A stretch of 64,000 nucleotides of DNA from an uncultured Marinicella sp. (GTDB taxonomy: Bacteria > Pseudomonadota > Gammaproteobacteria > Xanthomonadales > Marinicellaceae): positions 1 to 64,000 of the forward strand of contig CANNBS010000006.1 in the NCBI GenBank assembly GCA_947502925.1. Reading direction: 5' to 3'. The translations under genes and the position numbers were made by a program. The first letter of the stretch is position 1. The number at the start of each line of letters is the position of its first letter. Shown here in pieces: positions 28,487 through 38,247 of this stretch. Below the pieces are notes generated by a model. The model saw only the letters and a program-made list of their open reading frames with translations, was not told the origin of the DNA and did no database searches.

Positions 28487-29197
28487 ATGTCAACTCATTG
28501 CACATTGGAAAACCACCTGACCTTATTTAAATTAACCGGACAGGATGTCGCCACTTTTTTACAAAACCAAATCATTAATGTGTTCGACCCACAACAAGCA
28601 CAACCCCATTACACTGCCATCTGTAACCCCAAAGGTCGTATTTTATTTAGTTTGCTTCTGTGGCAACAAGCCGATAATTATTATCTGGCTGTGGACCAGT
28701 CACTGGCTGAACAGTTCAGTCAGTACGCTCGCATGCGGATTTTTCGAATGGACGTACAAATCAATCAAACCAAACAATGCGTTCCGACTGTGTCAAAGAA
28801 ACAGAATAACCGGGTTAAAGATATAGAATTGAACGCGCCTGATGACCATGAATTGGCCACCACCCGCGTTTTCTGGTCCTTGTTCTTTCATTCAGCATTA
28901 CCCTGGATTACCCAAGAAACCAGTGAACAGTTTATTCCGCAACACCTGTCCCTGGATCAGCACCAATTAATTGAATACCAAAAAGGCTGTTATCCGGGCC
29001 AGGAAATTATTGCCCGTTTACATTTTATTGGTCGCAATAAAAAACAACTGACAACCATCCGGCTAAATCAGGACAGTCACCTAAAAAACGGTGAAAAGGT
29101 GACAATTAACGACAGCCAGGTGCATTTATGCTCACCCATGATTGAAATTGATGGCCATTTACAGGCCCAAGTTGTCAAAAACAAGCCCATTGACTAA
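28487..29197 (+). CDS. ygfZ: YgfZ/GcvT-fold folate-binding protein
   Basis: A 236-residue tetrahydrofolate-binding protein that supports iron-sulfur enzymes such as MiaB. The family signature with its conserved cysteine is YQKGCYPGQEIIARLHF near residues 160-180. It is divergent from the sdh operon, whose SdhB needs such clusters. I chose the ATG at 28487 (MSTHCTLENHL); an upstream TTG adds eight unsupported residues. It is shorter than E. coli YgfZ (326 residues), mainly in the C-terminal barrel. Confidence 0.9.
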   Translation: MSTHCTLENHLTLFKLTGQDVATFLQNQIINVFDPQQAQPHYTAICNPKGRILFSLLLWQQADNYYLAVDQSLAEQFSQYARMRIFRMDVQINQTKQCVPTVSKKQNNRVKDIELNAPDDHELATTRVFWSLFFHSALPWITQETSEQFIPQHLSLDQHQLIEYQKGCYPGQEIIARLHFIGRNKKQLTTIRLNQDSHLKNGEKVTINDSQVHLCSPMIEIDGHLQAQVVKNKPID

Positions 29198-29273
29198 CAG
29201 CCACACCTCAGATTGTGCCAAGTTATTGATTTGTGGTAACATAATTACAGTTCATAAGGGTTAGCGTGTTCAA

Positions 29274-30062
29274 ATGCCAAAAACAATATCCCGCTTTGTG
29301 GTCTGTGTGCTTTTCATACTTTCATATCAAACCCAAAGCCAAACCATTAATCTGACGGTGGAAGCCATTTATCCACCGCAACAAGCTGAATTTGTATATC
29401 AACCATTGGCTGACTGGCTGGCTCAGAAAACCGGCTTTGCTGTTGAGATTAATTCGGCCGATAATTATTATTTCTACTGGCGAGACGCCAAAGCCCAAAA
29501 CCCCGATTTCACATTAGACGCCCCGCATGTGGCCGCCTATCGTATCATTGAAAAGAACTATCAGCCGATATTGCGGGTGGCTGCTGATCAGCGCTATTAT
29601 CTGGTCACCAATCAGGATTTAGACCTGACCCAGGATATCGGCAAACAGCTTGTGGGTAAACGGGTCATCACCTTTCCCAGCCCGAATATCGGTTCCTTAC
29701 TGTACGATCAATGGTTTACCGATTTATTCTTACAACCTAAAAAAGTGGTCACCGCCTTATCCTGGAAAGATGTCATAAATCAGGTTTTTTCCGGTGAAGC
29801 TGAAGCCGCCATTATTCCTGAATACTTGTATCAACTTTACCCTAACCTATTGGTGCTAAAGGAAAGCAAACCTTTTCCAGGCCAAATATTTCTGGCTTCT
29901 CCGACCGTCAGCTCAAACATTAAAACATCGGTCATTAAAGCCCTCAATGAAATCAACGACAGTGACGAAGCCTATCAGATTTTAACCGAACTGAATGCTG
30001 AACAACTCGTGCCGGTTGATGTTAAGGACTACCAGGGCCTGGAAGATTTATTGGAAAATTAA
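29274..30062 (+). CDS. PhnD-like periplasmic substrate-binding protein
   Basis: A 262-residue secreted protein with a signal peptide (about 1-22). The body matches phosphate/phosphonate-type ABC binding proteins (PhnD superfamily): YQPLADWLAQKTGFAVEI, DFTLDAPHVAAYRI, GKRVITFPSPNIGSLL and the C-terminal helix. No permease or ATPase gene is adjacent, so it may act alone or as a sensor-type orphan. The ligand is unknown. Confidence 0.82.
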   Translation: MPKTISRFVVCVLFILSYQTQSQTINLTVEAIYPPQQAEFVYQPLADWLAQKTGFAVEINSADNYYFYWRDAKAQNPDFTLDAPHVAAYRIIEKNYQPILRVAADQRYYLVTNQDLDLTQDIGKQLVGKRVITFPSPNIGSLLYDQWFTDLFLQPKKVVTALSWKDVINQVFSGEAEAAIIPEYLYQLYPNLLVLKESKPFPGQIFLASPTVSSNIKTSVIKALNEINDSDEAYQILTELNAEQLVPVDVKDYQGLEDLLEN

Positions 30063-30106
30063 ACACAGGTCACAGTTTTTCAGAATCACTGTCATTACGA
30101 TAGATT

Positions 30107-30520
30107 ATGAGTACAATAGCCGATTTTAAATTGTTTGCTGATTTAAGCACCATGAATGACTATTCAGAAAAACGTCAATTCACCCGCATACCTTTATCCA
30201 AAGAAGTGACGCTTTATTCCGGAGTATCTTGTTGGCAATCAAACATTTATGACATCTCTCTAAAAGGGGTGTTGCTGGCTTGTCCGGATAAATCTGAAGT
30301 TAATACCGGCGATATTTTTCGACTGCAAATTCCCTTAGAGAACTCACCATCTATTATCATGAACATTCGGGTGGTGCATATTCGTGGCGATTTATTTGGT
30401 GCCGAATGGACCCAGATTGATATGAACAGTTTTGCCATTTTAAAACGCACCATCGAAATGAACCTGTCTAAAAAAGATGCCTTGCGCCAAGACATTCAAT
30501 CCCTGTCTGCTGACAAATAA
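30107..30520 (+). CDS. PilZ-domain protein, probable cyclic-di-GMP receptor
   Basis: A 137-residue protein with the two PilZ cyclic-di-GMP motifs: RQFTR (RxxxR) near residue 22 and DISLKG (DxSxxG) near residue 49. The beta-barrel (LLACPDKSEVNTGD to LFGAEWTQID) follows. It is a single-domain protein and could act on motility, pili or secretion. An ATG at 30152 is a possible later start. Confidence 0.88.
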   Translation: MSTIADFKLFADLSTMNDYSEKRQFTRIPLSKEVTLYSGVSCWQSNIYDISLKGVLLACPDKSEVNTGDIFRLQIPLENSPSIIMNIRVVHIRGDLFGAEWTQIDMNSFAILKRTIEMNLSKKDALRQDIQSLSADK

Positions 30521-30596
30521 AACCTAAAGTTTAATGAGATCACGTTTAGAAGAACTTTTATTTGTTTTTTTCTGAGGCTAAAGACCACCTTTGGTT

Positions 30597-30617
30597 GATG
30601 GGCGGAGCCCATCCTAC
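30597..30617. repeat. REP-like palindrome (GATGGGC subfamily)
   Basis: GATGGGCGGAGCCCATC followed by CTAC, in the 610-bp gap between the PilZ and methyltransferase genes. It is the same kind of palindrome as those flanking the RAYT transposase, with GATGGGC instead of GGTGGGC. I find no gene in 30521-31130. Confidence 0.7.
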
Positions 30618-30644
30618 GATACTTTTTTCAATGAACCTAATAGA

Positions 30645-30996
30645 AGATAACCACAGAGGCACAAAGGCCACAGAGCTGGGGTTTTATAATTGTAGCCGCT
30701 GAGCTTGTCCCGAATGACACTTACACAAATTCTATGTTAATGAGTTATATAGGAATTAAGTAGCTTTTAATGTTTTAGATTTGTTAGCTAATACAGGCTC
30801 ATAAGAATCGTTGGCTTCAGCCAACCAATAAATCCGTATGTTTTAAATCTTGTTGACTAAAATCTATGACCCTAAGGGTTTATATTAAGCGGAAAAAACT
30901 CATTATTTCAATAACATAGTCTTATTAAGCTGCTTATTAAAGGGTTTTAATTGAATCATGATTGTCTCTGTGGACTCTGTGCCTCTGTGGTTATCT
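30645..30996. repeat. Inverted repeat pair of the CACAGAG type around a 290-bp core
   Basis: 30645-30675 and 30966-30996 are inverted copies that match at 29 of 31 positions and contain the CCACAGAGGCACA sequence common in repeat families of many bacteria. A third, direct, partial copy lies at about 31008-31029. The core holds a small hairpin, GTTGGCT-TC-AGCCAAC (30810-30825), and no coding frame. It could be a non-autonomous mobile element or recombination-prone repeat cluster. Confidence 0.55.
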
Positions 30997-31064
30997 CTTA
31001 TTAACTCACCACAGAGACAGAGACCACAAAGATAGGTATATGCTTTAACTCCACCCTAATTTTT

Positions 31065-31135
31065 GTAGGATGGGCTCCGCCCATCAAGAATGGGTTAATC
31101 TTAGGATTATGATGGGCAAAGCCGCCCATCCTACC
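31065..31135. repeat. Inverted REP doublet overlapping a stop codon
   Basis: Two palindromic units in opposite orientation, 31065-31085 and 31111-31135, separated by 25 bp. The second includes the TAG stop (31131-31133) of the methyltransferase gene. The layout is that of a bacterial interspersed mosaic element (paired REPs). Confidence 0.7.
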
Positions 31136-31907
31136 GCTGCGCCACGATATAACAAACCCAACCAGCATCGGCAGTGCCTTCCCGGGTGGCGGTATAGACA
31201 TCATTGCCCTCCCCGGTTTCTTCATCGGTGCCTTCCCAATAGACATCCACTTCACTGAATCCGGATTCTTGAAGTAATTCGGTGATTTCCGGCAAAGTCC
31301 ACAGGCGCCAGCGGTAGTCAAAAGCCCGATCCATGCGCACACCTTCATCGGTAACAAAGTGGATATAACACTGCATTTCAGCGGTGATGGGGTTAAATGA
31401 AGCCTGCTCCCAGATATAAGTAAACCCGTCACAATCCCGTTCTTCGGTCAGCTCTTTGGCCGCTTCATAACCACCAAAGGCATCCAAAAAAAACACGCCG
31501 TCATCGCTCAATGACTGGTGAACACTTTTAAAATAATTCGCCATTTCGCGGCGCGTCATAAAGATGAAGTAACTGAAGTTCATTGCCAGCACCATATCCA
31601 TGGGCGGTGTCTCCACAGTCAATACATCATCGTTGATTAAATGTATCCGCTGCTGTTGATCAGCACTTAAATCTCTGACATTGTTCTGCTCACCCCATTG
31701 CAATACCACCGGATCAAAATCCACCGCATAGCCGATGTGTTGATCAATGCGCTGCACCCACTCACAGGTGGTTTGTGCTGTGCCACAAAAATCTTCTCGT
31801 AACGTCGTTGCCGGACGACCGCGTAATTGCAAAAAGGTCTCTGTGACGAAATCAATTTCAGCTTCGACACATTGCACCGCTTGTTGATAATAGGCGTGTT
31901 TATCCAT
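31131..31907 (-). CDS. Class I SAM-dependent methyltransferase
   Basis: A 258-residue predicted methyltransferase. I chose the ATG giving MDKHAYYQQAVQ; the longer frame adds 17 residues with no support. The SAM region is degenerate: LREDFCGTAQTTCEW with an acidic AVDFDPVVL next, then INDDVL and VLAMNFSYFIF. The substrate is unknown. It follows the DUF1249 gene by 5 bp and its stop codon lies in a REP unit, so the original 3' end may have been altered. Confidence 0.75.
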   Translation of the reverse strand: MDKHAYYQQAVQCVEAEIDFVTETFLQLRGRPATTLREDFCGTAQTTCEWVQRIDQHIGYAVDFDPVVLQWGEQNNVRDLSADQQQRIHLINDDVLTVETPPMDMVLAMNFSYFIFMTRREMANYFKSVHQSLSDDGVFFLDAFGGYEAAKELTEERDCDGFTYIWEQASFNPITAEMQCYIHFVTDEGVRMDRAFDYRWRLWTLPEITELLQESGFSEVDVYWEGTDEETGEGNDVYTATREGTADAGWVCYIVAQR

Positions 31908-31912
31908 GATAA

Positions 31913-32395
31913 TCAAGAACCCGTACCATCTAATCCAACAGTCTGCTGTACCTGCCAAACGGATGAGCCATAGTTTTTATTTATGAGATGGCGCAACCAC
32001 TTATTAAAAAAACAATTTAAACTGTAGCGCCGTTGGGCTTTTAATTGACTGTCCGCGCGGCCACCCATTTGTTGATAAATACGATCAAACTCATTGGCCT
32101 CAGACAATTCAGCTAAATGGACATCATGATACACCCGAACCACCAGGGTATCAGAGGCCTCATCCTCAAACAACAAACAAAGCTGGAGCTCAGAGGTGTA
32201 TTTAAACTGTTCGGTTCGAATAACCTGTAAGGCAGGCTGGTTGGCTGCCTCAATTTGATACACCTCACCGGTTTTTAATCGCTGCGGCAATAAGCGCATC
32301 AGCAATCTGAAATTATCCTCATGCCAATCCTGTAAGCTTATGTGGTGTTGATGCGCCCACAATTGATAGCGCCAATAACGACTGTTAATTAACAT
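31913..32395 (-). CDS. DUF1249 family protein (YqiB-like)
   Basis: A 160-residue cytoplasmic protein. The pattern NFRLLMRLLPQRLKTGEVYQ near the N-terminus, then LVVRVYHDVHLAELSE and the KAQRRYSLNCFFNKWL end, match the DUF1249/YqiB family, which has no firm function. The start overlaps the ppsR stop by one base (TGATG). Confidence 0.82.
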   Translation of the reverse strand: MLINSRYWRYQLWAHQHHISLQDWHEDNFRLLMRLLPQRLKTGEVYQIEAANQPALQVIRTEQFKYTSELQLCLLFEDEASDTLVVRVYHDVHLAELSEANEFDRIYQQMGGRADSQLKAQRRYSLNCFFNKWLRHLINKNYGSSVWQVQQTVGLDGTGS

Positions 32396-33228
32396 CAGTA
32401 AAGCCGTTTATTCAGATTGAGTTCCAGTAAAATCTTGCCTGAAATTTCTTCAATGGAAGTCAAAGTGGTATTCATAAACGGAATTCGATGTCGGTGGTAT
32501 AAAGATTCGGCATCAGAAATTTCCTTTTGGCACTTCTTTATATTGGCATAGCGAGAATCAGGGCGTCTTTTGCCTCGAATTTGTGACAATCGATGCGCAT
32601 CAATGGTCAGACCAAATAATTTATTTTTATGGCGTATAACGGCTTTGGGTAATTGCATTTTATCCAAATCATCATCTGTAATAGGATAATTGGCGGCTTT
32701 GATGCCATAATGTAACGCCAGATACAGACAGGTGGGCGTTTTCCCTGAGCGCGACACCCCCAATAAGATCACTTCAGCCTGATCTAAATTCAGATTCATG
32801 CCATCATCGTGCGCCAGGGCAAAGTTCGTGGCATCAATACGGGCATTATAGGAATGACTGTCGTAAATACCATGGGCACGACCAACACCAGGACTGCGCT
32901 CAATGCCTAAATTTTCTTCAATCTGACGCAGTAATTGATTAAACGGGTCCAGCTTTAAACCACCGGCGGCATGAATAATCTTTCGTAAATTAATGTCCAC
33001 TACGGTATTAATCACCAGCGGCTGAAAATCAGCTTCAGCCTGTCGTATCAGATCAGCGGCCTGCTCCGCTTTGGCTTCGGTGTCCACAAACGGAATGCGC
33101 TTTTGTACGAATTTAATGTGCTGCGGAAACTGGGTAATCAGACTTTGGCCCACTGTTTCGGCGGTAATCCCTGTGCCGTCGGAAACATAAAATATGGCGC
33201 AGGTTTGTTGTGGAGTTGTTTCATTCAT
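32395..33228 (-). CDS. ppsR: PEP synthetase regulatory protein (kinase/pyrophosphorylase)
   Basis: A 277-residue DUF299 enzyme that inactivates PEP synthetase by ADP-dependent phosphorylation and reactivates it by phosphate-dependent dephosphorylation. The P-loop is GVSRSGKTP (about 157-165). YVSDGTGITAETV at the N-terminus and the C-terminal YHRHRIPFMNTT are family signatures. It is divergent from its target ppsA, separated by 106 bp. Confidence 0.95.
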   Translation of the reverse strand: MNETTPQQTCAIFYVSDGTGITAETVGQSLITQFPQHIKFVQKRIPFVDTEAKAEQAADLIRQAEADFQPLVINTVVDINLRKIIHAAGGLKLDPFNQLLRQIEENLGIERSPGVGRAHGIYDSHSYNARIDATNFALAHDDGMNLNLDQAEVILLGVSRSGKTPTCLYLALHYGIKAANYPITDDDLDKMQLPKAVIRHKNKLFGLTIDAHRLSQIRGKRRPDSRYANIKKCQKEISDAESLYHRHRIPFMNTTLTSIEEISGKILLELNLNKRLY

Positions 33229-33334
33229 ATATTTGCCAGTTTTTGAGTCAAATTCGTTAATTTCAAGGGTTATCCATTTCGCTTAATGGTCGGGTCATAT
33301 AGAATATACCATTTTTAAGCACAACGGAAATTTC

Positions 33335-35686
33335 ATGTCAGATTACATCATTAGACTGGACCAGTTGACATTGGGCGACTTGGATAAAGTGGGTGGTAAA
33401 AATGCTTCCCTGGGTGAAATGATAACCCATTTATCGGCTTTGGGGGTACAGGTACCCGGTGGTTTCGCTACCACCGCGCAGGCTTTTTGGGATTTTCTGA
33501 CTGAATCAGGCTTAGGCGATAAAATCAATGCCCGCTTAAATGACTTAGACACCGATGACTTAAGCGCTCTGCAAAGTGCCGGTCATGATATACGCGGCTG
33601 GATTATGGACACCCCTTTTCAGCCCAAACTGCAACAAGCCATCACAGACGCATACCAAAGCATGCAACAGGAACTGGGTGATAATTTCAGTGTGGCGGTG
33701 CGATCATCGGCCACCGCTGAAGATTTACCGGACGCCTCCTTTGCCGGTCAGCAAGAAACCTTTTTAAATGTCCATGGCATCGATGATGTGCTGGCCAAAA
33801 CCCATGAGGTGTTTGCCTCTTTGTACAATGACCGGGCGATTTCCTACCGCGTGCACCACGGTTTTAAACATGAAGATGTGGCCTTATCCGCCGGTGTCCA
33901 ACAGATGGTGCGCTCTGATTTAGCCGCCAGCGGCGTGATGTTTACCATGGACACCGAATCGGGCTTTAATGATGTGGTGTTTATCACCTCATCCTATGGA
34001 CTGGGAGAAATGGTGGTCCAGGGTGCGGTGAATCCGGATGAATTTTATGTCTATAAACCCGGTGTCAACAATAAAACGCCGGCCATTTTACGGCGTAATT
34101 TAGGCACTAAGGCCATTGAAATGACCTATAGTGAGACCGGCGTGCGCACCGATCCGGTGGCCGCGGATCGCCAGCAGCAGTTTTCAATCACCGACACCGA
34201 AGCGCAGGAACTGGCACAGCAGGCCATGATTATTGAAGATCACTATAAACGCCCGATGGACATCGAATGGGCCAAAGACGGCCACAGCGGACAATTGTAT
34301 ATCGTTCAGGCCCGGCCGGAAACGGTTAAATCCCGTGAAACTGCCGGCCAGAAAATCGAACGCTACCAGCTCAATGAAAAAAGCACCGTGGTCGCCGAAG
34401 GCCGCAGCATCGGCCAGAAAATTGGTCAGGGCACGGCCAAAGTGATTGCCGGTATTGATCAGATGCATGAAGTCAGCGAAGGCGATGTGCTGGTGACGGA
34501 TATGACCGACCCGGACTGGGAACCGATTATGAAAAAAGCTGCCGCCATTGTTACCAACCGCGGTGGTCGCACCTGTCATGCCGCGATTATTGCCCGTGAA
34601 CTGGGCATACCGGCAATTGTCGGTTGTGGCGATGCCACCGATAAAATCAAACATGAGCAACAGGTCACCGTGTCCTGCAGCGAAGGTGATACCGGTATGA
34701 TTTACGAAGGCTTGCTGGATTTTGAGATTAAAACCACCGACCTTAAAAACATGCCAGAAGCACCGTTGAAAATCATGATGAATATCGGTAACCCGGATCG
34801 GGCTTTTGACTTTCAGAATTTGCCCGGTTACGGCATCGGTCTGGCGCGTCTTGAATTTATTATCAATCGCATGATCGGCATTCACCCCAAAGTGCTGCTT
34901 GATTACGACAAGCAACCGGCTGACATCAAAGCCATCACTGATTCGATGGTGGCCGCTTACGATTCACCCCGCGATTATTTTGTTAAACGCCTGGCAGAAG
35001 GTGTCTCAACGCTGGCAGCGGCCTTTAACCCAAAACCTGTGATTGTGCGATTATCGGATTTTAAATCGAATGAATACGCCAACCTAATCGGTGGCGGTGC
35101 CTATGAGCCCGATGAAGAAAACCCGATGCTCGGTTTCCGCGGTGCTTCTCGTTATCTCGATGATTCCTTTGTGGATTGCTTTGAAATGGAATGTGAAGCC
35201 TTGAAATACATTCGTGATGACATGGGCTTAACCAATATCTGGGCCATGGTGCCTTTTGTGCGAACCGTGGAAGAAGGCCAGGCAGTGGTCGACCTCATGG
35301 CTAAATTTGGATTAAAACAAGGCGATAATGACTTAAAAATCATCATGATGTGCGAACTGCCCTCCAATGCCCTTTTGGCCGATGAGTTTCTGGACATCTT
35401 CGATGGTTTTTCCATCGGCTCCAACGACATGACCCAGTTAACTTTAGGCTTGGATCGTGATTCAGGTGTCATTGCTCATTTGTTCGATGAACGCGATCCG
35501 GCGGTCAAAAAAATGCTGTCCATGGCCATCAAAGCCTGCAAAAAACGCGGCAAATACATCGGCATCTGCGGCCAGGGCCCGTCAGATCACCCCGATCTGG
35601 CGCAGTGGCTGCTGGATGAAGGCATCGAAAGTGTGTCTCTAAATCCCGATACCGTGGTGGAAACCTGGTTGAAACTGGCGAAATAA
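33335..35686 (+). CDS. ppsA: Phosphoenolpyruvate synthase
   Basis: A 783-residue enzyme that makes PEP from pyruvate and ATP for gluconeogenesis. The N-terminal ATP-grasp domain ([30 protein letters not shown]) is followed by the swivelling phosphohistidine domain with catalytic His in [15 protein letters not shown]. The C-terminal PEP/pyruvate barrel ends with [12 protein letters not shown]. Length is normal. It is controlled by PpsR next door and is followed by a terminator. Confidence 0.98.
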   Translation: MSDYIIRLDQLTLGDLDKVGGKNASLGEMITHLSALGVQVPGGFATTAQAFWDFLTESGLGDKINARLNDLDTDDLSALQSAGHDIRGWIMDTPFQPKLQQAITDAYQSMQQELGDNFSVAVRSSATAEDLPDASFAGQQETFLNVHGIDDVLAKTHEVFASLYNDRAISYRVHHGFKHEDVALSAGVQQMVRSDLAASGVMFTMDTESGFNDVVFITSSYGLGEMVVQGAVNPDEFYVYKPGVNNKTPAILRRNLGTKAIEMTYSETGVRTDPVAADRQQQFSITDTEAQELAQQAMIIEDHYKRPMDIEWAKDGHSGQLYIVQARPETVKSRETAGQKIERYQLNEKSTVVAEGRSIGQKIGQGTAKVIAGIDQMHEVSEGDVLVTDMTDPDWEPIMKKAAAIVTNRGGRTCHAAIIARELGIPAIVGCGDATDKIKHEQQVTVSCSEGDTGMIYEGLLDFEIKTTDLKNMPEAPLKIMMNIGNPDRAFDFQNLPGYGIGLARLEFIINRMIGIHPKVLLDYDKQPADIKAITDSMVAAYDSPRDYFVKRLAEGVSTLAAAFNPKPVIVRLSDFKSNEYANLIGGGAYEPDEENPMLGFRGASRYLDDSFVDCFEMECEALKYIRDDMGLTNIWAMVPFVRTVEEGQAVVDLMAKFGLKQGDNDLKIIMMCELPSNALLADEFLDIFDGFSIGSNDMTQLTLGLDRDSGVIAHLFDERDPAVKKMLSMAIKACKKRGKYIGICGQGPSDHPDLAQWLLDEGIESVSLNPDTVVETWLKLAK

Positions 35687-35706
35687 ACAACCCAGCATAA
35701 CCCGTA

Positions 35707-35732
35707 GAGACGCCCAATTAGGGCGTCTTCTC
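35707..35732 (+). terminator. Rho-independent terminator after ppsA
   Basis: AGACGCCC (35708-35715) pairs with GGGCGTCT (35721-35728) around AATTA, followed by TCTCT. It lies 22 bp after the ppsA stop. The rest of the 280-bp gap to the stress-protein gene has no gene I can see. Confidence 0.7.
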
Positions 35733-35913
35733 TATGATCACCACCGCGACGTGCTCGGACTGTCCTAAGGAACCTTACTTTTATTGACCCGGGCGGCCAT
35801 TTGTCGGGCCTGAGTAAAGCCACCTGTCTCGTATTCACTTTATTTATTCTCAATTTGAGGAACAACAAGGCATGCCTTGTCGCTACGATACGATATATAG
35901 ATTATGTAGAAAT

Positions 35914-35940
35914 AAAAAAAGACACCCGAACTGGGCGTCT
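35914..35940 (-). terminator. Rho-independent terminator after the Usp gene
   Basis: On the minus strand GACGCCC pairs with GGGTGTC (one G-U pair) and is followed by a run of seven T. It lies about 25 bp after the stress-protein stop and closes that transcript. Confidence 0.75.
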
Positions 35941-35966
35941 TTCGTTATCATTCATTTGAATGGCTC

Positions 35967-36830
35967 TTAACTATGTTGCATCAGGGTTGGGACGTCGCTC
36001 TCTGTGAGGATGTATTTGGTGAAACCGCCCATAAACCATTCGGTGAATCGGCCGCGGGAATAGGCGCCCATCAATAACAGATCTGATTGAGTGTCTTTGT
36101 AGGTGACCATGATTTCCTCATGCACTTTAATACCTCGGGTGTTTTTTGCGTCACTGTCTATGCCCCACACCTTCAGGTAATCTTGTAAATGTTTGGTTTT
36201 TGGTCGCGCGCGGTTATCAGGGCCGGCGCATAAAATGGTGACCTGATCGGCTTGTTTCAATAAAGGCAATGCGCTGACCACAGATTGCATCACAGAATCT
36301 TTTTGGTCCCAGGCGATGAGAACCCGTTTACCGACACTTTTGAGTTTTTTCTGGGGCAGCATCAACACCGGGCGACCGGTATTAAATAAGGCGGCAGACA
36401 GAAACTGTTTGGCCTGGCCGCTACTTTTTTTCTTGGGTCGTGACACCAGCATGAGATCACTGACCGGACCAACACTCGAGAAAACACTTTGGGGGTCACC
36501 TACCTCTTCACGCCATAAGGATGATTCTTCCATACCTTTAACAATGCGTTTTCTAAAATTAAAGTCGTGGCTGTCACTGTATTCCTTAAACAATTCAGCG
36601 GCCGCCTGACTTTCTAATTCGTCGTCCAAATCCGCTTTGTACCACTGTGACATGTTGTTCATGGCAATCGGGCTGATAATGCCATAATCACCACCAATGG
36701 ATTCTTCCCGGTGGGGTTTGACATGCACGCCTGAGACATTGGCATCTAAATCATCGGCTAACTGAAAAGCGGTTTCCAATAAGTAGTGACATTCTTTACG
36801 CTTTGCGACCGGAACTGTGATAATTTTCAT
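35967..36830 (-). CDS. Universal stress protein, two-domain type
   Basis: A 287-residue cytoplasmic protein with two Usp-like halves (about 1-150 and 165-287). The second half carries the ATP-site-like ending LLLMGAYSRGRFTEWFMGGF; the first half is degenerate. Predicted roles are survival under stress or membrane/respiration stress, but the specific job is unknown. It is a single-gene unit with its own terminator. Confidence 0.85.
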   Translation of the reverse strand: MKIITVPVAKRKECHYLLETAFQLADDLDANVSGVHVKPHREESIGGDYGIISPIAMNNMSQWYKADLDDELESQAAAELFKEYSDSHDFNFRKRIVKGMEESSLWREEVGDPQSVFSSVGPVSDLMLVSRPKKKSSGQAKQFLSAALFNTGRPVLMLPQKKLKSVGKRVLIAWDQKDSVMQSVVSALPLLKQADQVTILCAGPDNRARPKTKHLQDYLKVWGIDSDAKNTRGIKVHEEIMVTYKDTQSDLLLMGAYSRGRFTEWFMGGFTKYILTESDVPTLMQHS

Positions 36831-36892
36831 AACATTATTAATATTTTAATTATCTAATTATTATACCTTTTTAGTCGCCTTTTTTCAATACA

Positions 36893-37801
36893 TTAGCCTT
36901 TGCCACCCTTGGTACGGGTGCGATGAGGCTTAGCATTTTTTTCAATAAAGTCAATGATTAAGCCAGCCACATCTTTGCCGGTGGCGCGCTCAATGCCCTC
37001 TAAACCCGGGGATGAATTAACTTCCATCACCACCGGTCCGCGCTCAGCGCGCAATAAATCGACACCGGCCACATTTAAACCCATAATTTTCGCCGCCTTA
37101 ACCGCGGTTTGTCGTTCTTCGGGTCTTAATTTAATTAATGAAGCACTGCCACCGCGGTGTAAATTTGATCGAAATTCACCTTCCGCGGCTTGTCGTTTCA
37201 TGGCCGCCACCACTTTACCACCCACCACCAGGCATCGAATATCGGCACCGCCGGCTTCTTTAATGTATTCCTGCACCATAATATTGGCATTGAGGCCTAA
37301 AAAAGCTTCAATCACACTTTCAGCGGCTTTTCGGGTTTCGGCCAGAACCACACCAATCCCTTGGGTGCCTTCAAGAAGTTTTATGACCAAAGGTGCGCCA
37401 CCGACCATTTTAATGAGATCAGGAATATCATCAGGCGAATTGGCAAAACCGGTCACCGGCATACCAATGCCTTTGCGCGATAGTAATTGCAAAGATCGTA
37501 ATTTATCGCGTGAACGGGTCACAGCGACACTTTCATTCAAGGGATAAACACCCATCATTTCCAATTGCCTCAGCACAGCGGTACCATAAAAGGTAATCGA
37601 TGCCCCGATGCGAGGAATAACGGCATCAAAATCCAATAAATCTTCACCACGATAATGTAATGCCGGTTTATTCGAGGAAATGTTCATATAACAACGCAAA
37701 GCGTCCACCACGCGAACTTCATGGCCGCGGCTTTGAGCCGCTTCGACTAACCGGCGAGATGAGTAAAGGCGGGCATTTCTTGATAATAAAGCGATTTTCA
37801 T
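36893..37801 (-). CDS. rimK: RimK-type ATP-grasp glutamate ligase
   Basis: A 302-residue ATP-grasp ligase that adds glutamates to the C-terminus of ribosomal protein S6, or makes poly-glutamate. The ATP-binding loop [19 protein letters not shown] and the metal site [15 protein letters not shown] are clear. The lysine-rich tail is typical. It lies next to a RimB-like protease gene, the pairing seen in the Pseudomonas rimABK cluster. Confidence 0.93.
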   Translation of the reverse strand: MKIALLSRNARLYSSRRLVEAAQSRGHEVRVVDALRCYMNISSNKPALHYRGEDLLDFDAVIPRIGASITFYGTAVLRQLEMMGVYPLNESVAVTRSRDKLRSLQLLSRKGIGMPVTGFANSPDDIPDLIKMVGGAPLVIKLLEGTQGIGVVLAETRKAAESVIEAFLGLNANIMVQEYIKEAGGADIRCLVVGGKVVAAMKRQAAEGEFRSNLHRGGSASLIKLRPEERQTAVKAAKIMGLNVAGVDLLRAERGPVVMEVNSSPGLEGIERATGKDVAGLIIDFIEKNAKPHRTRTKGGKG

Positions 37802-37811
37802 AAATTTGAAA

Positions 37812-38246
37812 TTAATTTTGTTTGATTAAATGTGACTGATCGGGTTTGACCAGTATGTCCCGCATGGCCTGACGACCCAACAGCATACGAAATTTCATTT
37901 TTTTTCGACAGGCTAAAGTCAATTCGATGCGGCGTTGATGAGTTCCGATTTGCCATAAGGTTTCCACCACAATACGGTGGGTTTTCATACCGCCTGAATT
38001 AGTCACGGTGCGTTTGTCTTTAACGGGCAAATGACACTCTACACGGGTGTCGTCATCGTCCTGTATCGGGGCCACCACAAAACGCACCCATTCTTCGTTG
38101 TCTTTTTCATACAAGCTGTAATCAACGGTATGGATGGCGCTGGTTTTCGCCCCCGTGTCGGTTTTCATGTGAATATGCTCGATGCCCAATTCAGGCAATG
38201 CGCCCCATTCTTTCCAACCGATGGTGAGCTGTTGTTCTTTATTCAT
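37812..38246 (-). CDS. RimB-like retropepsin-fold protease
   Basis: A 144-residue protein of the family annotated as ATP-dependent zinc protease (RimB-like). The aspartic-protease-type motif [12 protein letters not shown] lies near residues 28-39, and [10 protein letters not shown] near 120 corresponds to the second retropepsin motif. I start it at the ATG giving [11 protein letters not shown]; the longer frame upstream runs antisense-like through the esterase gene and is not credible. It probably trims poly-glutamate tails or modified S6 together with rimK, 10 bp downstream. Confidence 0.88.
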   Translation of the reverse strand: MNKEQQLTIGWKEWGALPELGIEHIHMKTDTGAKTSAIHTVDYSLYEKDNEEWVRFVVAPIQDDDDTRVECHLPVKDKRTVTNSGGMKTHRIVVETLWQIGTHQRRIELTLACRKKMKFRMLLGRQAMRDILVKPDQSHLIKQN

Positions 38247-38247
38247 A

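Noticed and set aside
30645-30996. Classical IS element
   Set aside because: There are inverted ends but no transposase frame and no clear target duplication; recorded only as a repeat unit.
34184-34915. 243-residue minus-strand frame in ppsA
   Set aside because: It is fully inside the well-supported ppsA gene on the other strand and has no family signature.
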